Assembly: GCF_002920575.1 (NCBI RefSeq)
Contig: NZ_PQSQ01000045.1
Location: forward strand, 1-59,371
DNA length: 59,371 nt
Direction: 5' to 3'
Source: Streptomyces sp. Ru73
GTDB lineage: Bacteria; Actinomycetota; Actinomycetes; Streptomycetales; Streptomycetaceae
Every line of letters starts with the position of its first letter. Position 1 is the first letter of the stretch. This document shows, one piece after another, positions 53,361-59,371 of this stretch. The notes below the pieces were generated by a model, which ran no database searches, was not told where the DNA came from, and saw only the letters and a program-made list of their open reading frames with translations. The position numbers and the translations under genes were made by a program.

Positions 53361-53813
53361 GTGAACGAGAACGACACTTCGGACACCGACATCATCGACA
53401 CCTCCGCGTTCCCGACGCGGGCGTACCGGGTCCATCTGGCCGTCGGCGACCACAGCCCCCGGCACGTGCGGCGGATCGTGCGGGGGCTCCTGGAAGCCTG
53501 GGGGCTGGCGGGGCTCGGGGACGACGCCGCGCTGGTCGTGACCGAGCTGCTGGTCAACGTGTACCGGCACGTGCCGGACCGGCGGTGCACCATGACCGTG
53601 CGGCGGTACGAGGGCGGCGGGGCGGGAATCGTGATCGGGGTGCACGACACGTACCCCGTACTGCCCCGCGTTCGGGGCGCCGCCCCGGGCGCGGCGGGCG
53701 GCCGGGGGCTCGCCCTCGTCGCCGCGGTCGCCGGCAAGTGGGGCGTGGCACCGGACGACGAAGGCCCGCAGCGCACCGGCGGGAAGACCGTGTGGTGCGA
53801 GCTGCGGGCCTGA
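53361..53813 (+). CDS. ATP-binding (HATPase, anti-sigma-like) protein
   Basis: This 150-residue protein with a GTG start is a stand-alone HATPase_c domain of the RsbW/SpoIIAB type. Motifs are RHVRRIVRGLLEAWGL, the N-box VTELLVNVYRHV, G1-like VIGVHDTYPVLP and the G2 loop GGRGLALVAAVAGKWG. Such proteins are Ser/Thr anti-sigma kinases or regulators near WhiJ-type loci. It completes the classic three-gene set (HATPase, XRE-DUF5753, DUF397). Any sigma factor or anti-sigma-antagonist partner would be encoded elsewhere. Confidence 0.9.
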   Translation: MNENDTSDTDIIDTSAFPTRAYRVHLAVGDHSPRHVRRIVRGLLEAWGLAGLGDDAALVVTELLVNVYRHVPDRRCTMTVRRYEGGGAGIVIGVHDTYPVLPRVRGAAPGAAGGRGLALVAAVAGKWGVAPDDEGPQRTGGKTVWCELRA

Positions 53814-53842
53814 CGTGCAGGGGCCGCGAAGCGGCCGGCGGC

Positions 53843-55282
53843 TCAGGCGAGCGGGTCGAAGCCCTCGTACTCCGAGTCGGCCTCGTCGCGCTCCGCCTGC
53901 CGGTCGCGGCGGCGCTGGGCGGCCGGGCGCGGGGCCTCGAGACGGTGGTCCTCGCCGCGGCGGCCCAGCATCTCCGCACCGGCCATCATCGTCGGCTCCC
54001 AGTCGAAGACGACCGCATTGTCCTCGGGGCCGATCGCCACGCCGTCACCGGCGCGCGCACCGGCCTTGAGCAGCTCCTCCTCGACGCCGAGGCGGTTGAG
54101 GCGGTCGGCGAGGTAGCCCACGGCCTCGTCGTTGTTGAAGTCCGTCTGACGGACCCAGCGCTCCGGCTTCTCGCCGCGTACGCGGAACAGGCCCTCGCCC
54201 TCGGGCGTGACCGTGAAGCCGGCGTCGTTGACGGCCTTGGGGCGGATGACGACGCGGGTCGCCTCCTGCACCGGCTTGGCGGCGCGGGCCTTGGCCACGA
54301 TGTCGGCGAGCGCGTAGCTCAGCTCCTTCAGGCCCGTGCGGGCGACGGCCGAGACCTCGAAGATGCGGTAGCCGCGGGCCTCCAGGTCGGGGCGGATCAT
54401 GTCCGCCAGCTCCTGGCCGTCCGGGATGTCGATCTTGTTGAGGACGACCACGCGGGGCCGGTTCTCCAGGCCGCCGTACTGCCGCAGCTCCTCCTCGATG
54501 ATGTCGAGGTCGGAGAGCGGGTCGCGGTCCGACTCCAGCGTCGCGGTGTCCAGGACGTGGACCAGCACCTCGCAGCGCTCGACGTGGCGCAGGAACTCCA
54601 GGCCGAGGCCCTTGCCCTGGCTGGCGCCGGGGATCAGGCCCGGTACGTCCGCGATGGTGTAGACCGTCGAACCGGCCGTCACCACGCCGAGGTTGGGCAC
54701 CAGGGTGGTGAAGGGGTAGTCGGCGATCTTCGGGCGCGCCGCGGAGAGCACGGAGATCAGGGAGGACTTGCCGGCGCTCGGGTAGCCGACCAGCGCCACA
54801 TCGGCGACGGTCTTGAGCTCCAGGACGATGTCCCGCTCCTCGCCGGGCTCGCCGAGCAGCGCGAAGCCGGGCGCCTTGCGGCGGGCCGAGGCCAGCGCCG
54901 CGTTGCCGAGGCCGCCGCGGCCGCCCTGGCCCGCGATGAAGGTGGTGCCCTGGCCGACCAGGTCGGCGAGGACGTTGCCCCGCTTGTCGAGGACGACCGT
55001 GCCGTCCGGGACCGGCAGGACCAGGTCCTGGCCGTTCTTGCCGGCCCGGTGGTCGCCCGCGCCGGGCTGGCCGTTGGTGGCCTTGCGGTGCGGGTGGTGG
55101 TGGTAGTCCAGGAGGGTGGTGACGTCCTGGTCGACGACCAGGATCACATCGCCGCCGCGGCCGCCGTTGCCGCCGTCGGGGCCGCCGAGCGGCTTGAACT
55201 TCTCCCGGAAGACGGAGGCACAGCCGTGGCCTCCGTTACCCGCGGCGACGTGCAGCTCGACGCGGTCCACGAAGGTGGTCAT
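53843..55282 (-). CDS. obg: Obg family GTPase, ribosome assembly
   Basis: Obg assists 50S ribosome assembly and in Streptomyces links GTP level to aerial growth. The 479-residue protein starts at ATG 55282 with GGAGG upstream. It has the Gly-rich Obg fold (VELHVAAGNGGHGCASVFRE, GGPDGGNGGRGGDVILVVD), the G domain (GYPSAGKSS, DYPFTTLVPNLG, ADVPGLIPGASQGKGLG, LNKIDIPDG) and the C-terminal OCT domain (KPERWVRQTDFNNDEAVGYL). An acidic/basic tail follows. It is downstream of rplU-rpmA in the conserved order, but two hairpins separate it from rpmA. Confidence 0.97.
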   Translation of the reverse strand: MTTFVDRVELHVAAGNGGHGCASVFREKFKPLGGPDGGNGGRGGDVILVVDQDVTTLLDYHHHPHRKATNGQPGAGDHRAGKNGQDLVLPVPDGTVVLDKRGNVLADLVGQGTTFIAGQGGRGGLGNAALASARRKAPGFALLGEPGEERDIVLELKTVADVALVGYPSAGKSSLISVLSAARPKIADYPFTTLVPNLGVVTAGSTVYTIADVPGLIPGASQGKGLGLEFLRHVERCEVLVHVLDTATLESDRDPLSDLDIIEEELRQYGGLENRPRVVVLNKIDIPDGQELADMIRPDLEARGYRIFEVSAVARTGLKELSYALADIVAKARAAKPVQEATRVVIRPKAVNDAGFTVTPEGEGLFRVRGEKPERWVRQTDFNNDEAVGYLADRLNRLGVEEELLKAGARAGDGVAIGPEDNAVVFDWEPTMMAGAEMLGRRGEDHRLEAPRPAAQRRRDRQAERDEADSEYEGFDPLA

Positions 55283-55385
55283 GGGGGGTGCCTCCAGTAA
55301 CTACGGGTCGTACGCGCGGGCCCTGCGCGCGGGGGCGCGCCTGCTGCGTACGCAATTGTCTCTAGGTCTCTACGTTCTTCGGTAA

Positions 55386-55410
55386 CGCGCGTTGCTTTCC
55401 ACAACGCGCG
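55386..55410 (-). terminator. Hairpin between rpmA and obg (distal)
   Basis: CGCGCGTTG pairs perfectly with CAACGCGCG around a 7-base loop. With the next hairpin it forms a tandem structure downstream of rpmA. Confidence 0.65.
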
Positions 55411-55411
55411 A

Positions 55412-55453
55412 AGGGCGGACCCGCTTCCCGTGCGGGAAGTCGAGGTCCGCCCT
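55412..55453 (-). terminator. Hairpin between rpmA and obg (proximal)
   Basis: AGGGCGGACC pairs with GGTCCGCCCT, with an inner CTTCCCG/CGGGAAG stem. It begins about 40 bases after the rpmA stop and can cause partial termination before obg. Confidence 0.7.
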
Positions 55454-55493
55454 CGCGGCAAACCGCTCTACGGTGCCGAAGCCCCTAGGGGAT

Positions 55494-55748
55494 TCAGGCG
55501 ACCGGAACGATGTTCACGACCTTGCGGCCACGGTGGGTGCCGAACTGCACGGCGCCCTCCTGCAGCGCGAACAGCGTGTCGTCGCCGCCACGGCCGACGC
55601 CGGTGCCCGGGTGGAAGTGGGTGCCGCGCTGGCGGACGATGATCTCACCGGCGAGGACGGCCTGACCGCCGAAGCGCTTCACGCCGAGCCGCTGAGCGTT
55701 GGAATCGCGACCGTTCCGAGTGGACGATGCGCCCTTCTTGTGTGCCAT
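55494..55748 (-). CDS. rpmA: 50S ribosomal protein L27
   Basis: L27 reaches the peptidyl-transferase centre with its N-terminus. The 84-residue protein begins directly with MAHKKGASSTRNGRDSNAQR, so it does not have the cleaved N-terminal extension found in Firmicutes. The marks LGVKRFGGQAVLAGEIIVRQ and GTGVGRGGDDTLFAL are typical. It follows rplU by 14 bases. Confidence 0.98.
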   Translation of the reverse strand: MAHKKGASSTRNGRDSNAQRLGVKRFGGQAVLAGEIIVRQRGTHFHPGTGVGRGGDDTLFALQEGAVQFGTHRGRKVVNIVPVA

Positions 55749-55762
55749 GTCTCCTCAGTCCC

Positions 55763-56083
55763 TTACTTCGCCGGAGCGTCGATGCCGGTGATCTTCAGCG
55801 CGGTGTGCAGCTGACGGTGGCCGATCCGCTTCTTGTAACCGGTCTTGTTCTTGTACTTCTGGATGCGGATCTTGTCGCCCTTGTGGTGGTCCACGACCTC
55901 GGCCTGGACCTTCACGCCGGCGAGCACCCACGGGTCGCTCGTGACGGACTCGCCGTCGACAACCAGCAGCGTGGAGAGCTCGACGGAGTCGCCGACCTTG
56001 CTGGTGGAAATGCGGTCAACCTCGATGACGTCGCCGACAGCAACCTTCTGCTGGCGGCCGCCGGTGCGCACGATCGCGTACAC
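55763..56083 (-). CDS. rplU: 50S ribosomal protein L21
   Basis: L21 binds 23S rRNA in domain II and VI contacts. The 106-residue protein starts at a GTG (MYAIVRTGGRQQKVAVGDVI) and ends GHRQLHTALKITGIDAPAK, with the IQKYKNKTGYKKRIGHRQ loop. It is the first gene of the rplU-rpmA unit. The 258-base leader upstream contains the 3' terminator of rne and presumably the promoter. Confidence 0.98.
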   Translation of the reverse strand: MYAIVRTGGRQQKVAVGDVIEVDRISTSKVGDSVELSTLLVVDGESVTSDPWVLAGVKVQAEVVDHHKGDKIRIQKYKNKTGYKKRIGHRQLHTALKITGIDAPAK

Positions 56084-56300
56084 GCGGAACTCTCTCTCGC
56101 TAGAAACGGGACCACTGATGCCAGCCGCTCCGGGGCCCTGCGGGCCCGGCTATCCGACGCGCTGCACCCGCGAAGGGCGCGATCCGCACTGGACGAGCGG
56201 CCTCCCCCGATGGAACCGGGAGGTGTTTGCTCAGATGGTGTGGCGCCATACAGACGCCGACGGTCAAGGTTACGGGGCCTTGACCAGGGGGTCAAACCGG

Positions 56301-56329
56301 GCCCCGGGCCGTGACGCACGGCCCGGGGC
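56301..56329 (-). terminator. rne terminator hairpin
   Basis: GCCCCGGGCCGT pairs perfectly with ACGGCCCGGGGC around a GACGC loop, 12 bases after the rne stop. The remaining 56084-56300 leader of rplU contains no gene. Confidence 0.78.
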
Positions 56330-56341
56330 GCCGGGTCCGGA

Positions 56342-59300
56342 TCAGTCCTCCGCGGGGGCGGAGACCGAGGCCGGAGCGGACTGCTCGGCAGCCGCCGTCT
56401 TCTTGGCGGCGGTCTTCTTCGCCGTCGCCTTCTTGGCCGCCGTCTTCTTGGCCGTGGCCTTCTTCGCCGCGGTCTTCTTGGCGGGGGCCTTCTCCTCGGC
56501 CTTCTCCCCGTCCCCGGCGGTCTCCTCGGCCTTCGCCGCGGTCTTCTTCGCCGTCTTCTTGGCCGGGGTCTTCTTGGCGGCGGCCTTCTTGGTCGTCGCC
56601 TTCTTGGCCGTGGCCTTCTTCGCCGTCTTCTTGGCCGCGGTCTTCTTGGCCGGCGCCGCCTCCTCGGCGGCCTCCGTCCCGGACGTACCGGCCTCGGGCG
56701 CAGCGGCCTCGGTGGCGGCCTCGGGGGCCTCCGCCGGGGTGCCGGCCGCGGCGGGCGCTTCCGGCGCCGTGGCGGCGGGCTCGGCCGGTGCGGCCGCCTC
56801 GGAGCCGGCCGGGGCCGACACCGCGCGGGTCACCCGGCGGCGGGTGCGCGCCGGACGGGCCGCGGGCTGCGGCTCGGGCTCGGCGGCGGGCTGCTCCGCC
56901 GCGGGCTGCCCGGCCGTCTGCTCCTCGGCCTCGGCCGGGGCGGCCTCGGCGGCAGGAGCGGCCGGGGCCTGCTCCGTACGGGCCTGCTCAGCGCTCTCCG
57001 GAGCACTCCCGGCGGCTGCTTCGGCAGCCGTCTCGGCGGCCGGGACCACGATCGCGGCGCTCTCGTCGGCGGCCTTCGGGGAGCCCGCCGGCGCCGACAC
57101 CTTCCGGCTCGCGCGGCGCCGGCCGCGGCCACGGCCCCGCTCCGCGGCCGCCTCGGCCTCGGCCGGGCTGGAGAACCACTCGTCGGAGTCGGCGACCGCG
57201 GGGGTCAGCTCCGCCTCCGTGACGGGCGCGGGCTCCAGGACCGCCGCCGGAGCGGCCGCCTCGACGGCCTTCTCCTGCTGGTGGTCGTGCTGGTGGTCGG
57301 CGTGCTTCTCGCCGTTGCCGCCCTTGCCCTTCTTCTTGCGCTTGCCGCCACCGCCGGAGCCGGTCGCCTGGTCCATGTGGACGATGACGCCGCGGCCGTT
57401 GCAGTGCACGCACGGCTCGGAGAAGGACTCCAGCAGGCCCTGGCCGACCCGCTTGCGGGTCATCTGGACCAGGCCCAGCGAGGTGACCTCGGCGACCTGG
57501 TGCTTCGTACGGTCCCGGCCCAGGCACTCCAGCATCCGCCGCAGCACCAGGTCCCGGTTGGACTCCAGCACCATGTCGATGAAGTCGATGACGACGATGC
57601 CGCCGAGGTCCCGCAGCCGCAGCTGGCGGACGATCTCCTCGGCCGCCTCCAGGTTGTTTCTGGTGACGGTCTCCTCGAGGTTGCCGCCCTGGCCGGTGAA
57701 CTTGCCGGTGTTGACGTCGATCACGACCATGGCCTCGGTCTTGTCGATCACCAGCGAGCCGCCGGACGGCAGCCAGACCTTGCGGTCCAGCGCCTTCATC
57801 AGCTGCTCGTCGATCCGGTACGTCGCGAAGACGTCGACGTCCGAGGTCCACTTCTGCAGCCGGTCGGTCAGGTCCGGGGCGACGTGCGAGACGTACCCGT
57901 GGATGGTCTCCCATGCCTCGTCACCGCTGACGATGACCTTGGAGAAGTCCTCGTTGAAGATGTCGCGGACGACGCGGACCGTCATGTCCGGCTCGCCGTA
58001 GAGCAGCGTCGGGGCGTTGCCGCTCTTCGCCTTCTTCTGGATCTCCTCCCACTGCGCCTGCAGACGCTCCACGTCGCGGCGCAGCTCGTCCTCGCTGGCG
58101 CCCTCCGCGGCCGTACGGACGATGACGCCCGCGTCCTCGGGGACGATCTTCTTGAGGATCTGCTTCAGGCGCGCCCGCTCGGTGTCGGGGAGCTTGCGGC
58201 TGATGCCGGTCATCGAGCCCTCGGGCACGTAGACCAGGTACCGGCCGGGCAGCGAGACCTGGCTGGTCAGACGGGCGCCCTTGTGGCCGATCGGGTCCTT
58301 GGTGACCTGCACGAGCACGGACTGGCCCGACTTCAGCGCGGTCTCGATGCGGCGCGGGCCGTTGCCCATGCCCAGCGCCTCGAAGTTGACCTCACCGGCG
58401 TACAGGACGGCGTTGCGGCCCTTGCCGATGTCGACGAAGGCGGCCTCCATCGACGGCAGGACGTTCTGCACCTTGCCCAGGTAGACGTTGCCGACGTACG
58501 AGGTCGACTGCTCCTTGTTGACGTAGTGCTCGACGAGGACGTTGTCCTCCAGCACGCCGATCTGGGTGCGGTCGCCGTTCTGGCGGACGATCATCTCGCG
58601 GTTGACGGCCTCGCGGCGCGCCAGGAACTCCGCCTCGGTGATGATCGGCACCCGGCGGCGGCCCTGCTCACGGCCCTCGCGGCGGCGCTGCTTCTTGGCC
58701 TCCAGGCGGGTCGAGCCCTTGATGGACTGGACCTCGTCGGACGCCTCCTCCTTCTTGCGGGGCTCGCGGACCTTGACGACCGTACGCTCCGGGTCGTCGC
58801 CGTTCCCCGCGGTGGCCTCGGCGGCGTCACCGCTGCGACGGCGACGGCGGCGGCGGCGACGGCTGCTGCTGGAACCGCCGGACGGCTGCTCCTCGGCGCC
58901 CTCCCTGGCCGCCTCGGGCTCGCCCTCGGCGTCGGTCTCCTCGGCCGCCTGCTGCTCCTCGGCGCCCTCGGACTCCGCCTCGGCGGACTCGCCCGACTCC
59001 TCCGTGCCCTCGGCGTCAGCGGCGTCACCACGGCGCCGGCGACGGCCACCACGACGGCGGCGGCGCGACGGGCGGTCGCCCTGCTCCTCGTCGCCCTGCG
59101 CGGCCTCGGTCTCGGCCTCGGGCTCCTCGTCGGTCTCGGCGGTCTCCTCCTCGGCGGGGGTGACCTGCTGCTGCTCGGCGTCGTCAGCGCCGCCACGGCG
59201 ACGGCGGCGGCGCGCCGGACGCTCGGCGGCCTCCTCGGGCTCCTCCACGGTGGCGGCGGCCGCGGCAGCGGCGGCCGTCTCCGGGGTCTGGAACATCGGC

Positions 59301-59371
59301 TCGGTGAAGACCGGGGGGCTGGAAGACGGCGCTCGGCGGCTGCGCGGCGCGGCGGCGGGAGCGGGCCGGGG
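56342..59371 (-). CDS. rne: Ribonuclease E/G family protein (5' end beyond the window)
   Basis: RNase E/G cleaves single-stranded RNA for mRNA turnover and rRNA and tRNA processing. The frame stays open to the window end with typical Streptomyces sequence (PPVFTEPMFQTPETA), so the start is outside. The visible N-terminal part is disordered, with several Arg blocks (RRRRRRGG, SSSRRRRRR) and Glu/Ala stretches. The S1 domain follows (VEHYVNKEQSTSYVGNVYLG, FVDIGKGRNAVLYAGEVNF). The catalytic region shows VVIDVNTGKFTGQGG and GGIVVIDFIDMV, and the zinc-link motif is CVHCNGRG. The C-terminal 400 residues are low complexity and end in Lys/Ala-rich repeats (KKTAAKKATAKKTAAKK) like histone H1 tails. 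Confidence 0.95.
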   Translation of the reverse strand, partial: PRPAPAAAPRSRRAPSSSPPVFTEPMFQTPETAAAAAAAATVEEPEEAAERPARRRRRRGGADDAEQQQVTPAEEETAETDEEPEAETEAAQGDEEQGDRPSRRRRRGGRRRRRGDAADAEGTEESGESAEAESEGAEEQQAAEETDAEGEPEAAREGAEEQPSGGSSSSRRRRRRRRRSGDAAEATAGNGDDPERTVVKVREPRKKEEASDEVQSIKGSTRLEAKKQRRREGREQGRRRVPIITEAEFLARREAVNREMIVRQNGDRTQIGVLEDNVLVEHYVNKEQSTSYVGNVYLGKVQNVLPSMEAAFVDIGKGRNAVLYAGEVNFEALGMGNGPRRIETALKSGQSVLVQVTKDPIGHKGARLTSQVSLPGRYLVYVPEGSMTGISRKLPDTERARLKQILKKIVPEDAGVIVRTAAEGASEDELRRDVERLQAQWEEIQKKAKSGNAPTLLYGEPDMTVRVVRDIFNEDFSKVIVSGDEAWETIHGYVSHVAPDLTDRLQKWTSDVDVFATYRIDEQLMKALDRKVWLPSGGSLVIDKTEAMVVIDVNTGKFTGQGGNLEETVTRNNLEAAEEIVRQLRLRDLGGIVVIDFIDMVLESNRDLVLRRMLECLGRDRTKHQVAEVTSLGLVQMTRKRVGQGLLESFSEPCVHCNGRGVIVHMDQATGSGGGGKRKKKGKGGNGEKHADHQHDHQQEKAVEAAAPAAVLEPAPVTEAELTPAVADSDEWFSSPAEAEAAAERGRGRGRRRASRKVSAPAGSPKAADESAAIVVPAAETAAEAAAGSAPESAEQARTEQAPAAPAAEAAPAEAEEQTAGQPAAEQPAAEPEPQPAARPARTRRRVTRAVSAPAGSEAAAPAEPAATAPEAPAAAGTPAEAPEAATEAAAPEAGTSGTEAAEEAAPAKKTAAKKTAKKATAKKATTKKAAAKKTPAKKTAKKTAAKAEETAGDGEKAEEKAPAKKTAAKKATAKKTAAKKATAKKTAAKKTAAAEQSAPASVSAPAED

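Overview
The window is about 59 kb of very GC-rich DNA with long spurious open frames on both strands, many GTG starts and short intergenic gaps. The gene content and order (lepA–rpsT–holA–comEC/comEA–degV–leuS … rsfS–nadD–proA–proB–obg–rpmA–rplU–rne) is the conserved chromosomal core arrangement of Streptomyces. Species cannot be assigned from the sequence alone. No integrase, transposase, plasmid or phage genes and no CRISPR array were seen.

Layout. 1–3.1 kb: the 3' part of a large HAMP/GAF hybrid histidine kinase and a response regulator. 3.1–5.1 kb: a long-chain acyl-CoA synthetase with a palindromic candidate operator. 5.4–8.1 kb: lepA and divergent rpsT. 8.5–14.6 kb: a secreted or anchored hypothetical protein, a repeat-rich convergent gap, holA, an Rrf2 regulator coupled to an arylamine N-acetyltransferase, and a membrane-tethered PstS-like protein. 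14.6–18.6 kb: comEC and comEA, each apparently broken by one extra base. 18.8–25.8 kb: degV, a coiled-coil membrane protein, leuS with a leucine-rich leader peptide and attenuator-like RNA, and a secreted sedolisin. 26.1–29.0 kb: a b-type-cytochrome-like membrane protein overlapping a NuoF-like/ferredoxin fusion gene. 29.1–33.7 kb: two identical tRNA-Ala(GGC) genes bracketing a GT87 mannosyltransferase-like gene, a multicopper oxidase and two tiny zinc-ribbon genes.

33.8–45.2 kb: a mostly minus-strand housekeeping block: histidine phosphatase, rsfS, a degenerate LCP/LytR_C protein, nadD, small membrane proteins, two related anchored proteins, proA and proB, with an M48 protease on the plus strand. 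45.6–47.8 kb: a teichoic-acid-polymerase-like membrane protein. 47.8–53.8 kb is the most accessory-looking stretch. It holds a 1429-residue protein joining a trypsin-like protease, a STAND-type NTPase, a membrane segment and a predicted beta-propeller, followed by a DUF397 / XRE-DUF5753 / HATPase regulatory trio. 53.8–59.4 kb: obg, rpmA, rplU and the 3' part of an RNase E/G gene.

The main functional themes are translation and ribosome biogenesis (lepA, rpsT, leuS, rsfS, obg, rpmA, rplU, rne, tRNA-Ala), proline synthesis (proA, proB), NAD synthesis (nadD), envelope and secreted functions, and sensing or conflict-type signalling (hybrid kinase, STAND protease). The observations most worth following are the leuS attenuator, the protease–STAND–propeller locus, the double frameshift in comEA/comEC, the cytochrome/NuoF-ferredoxin module and the tethered PstS-like protein.
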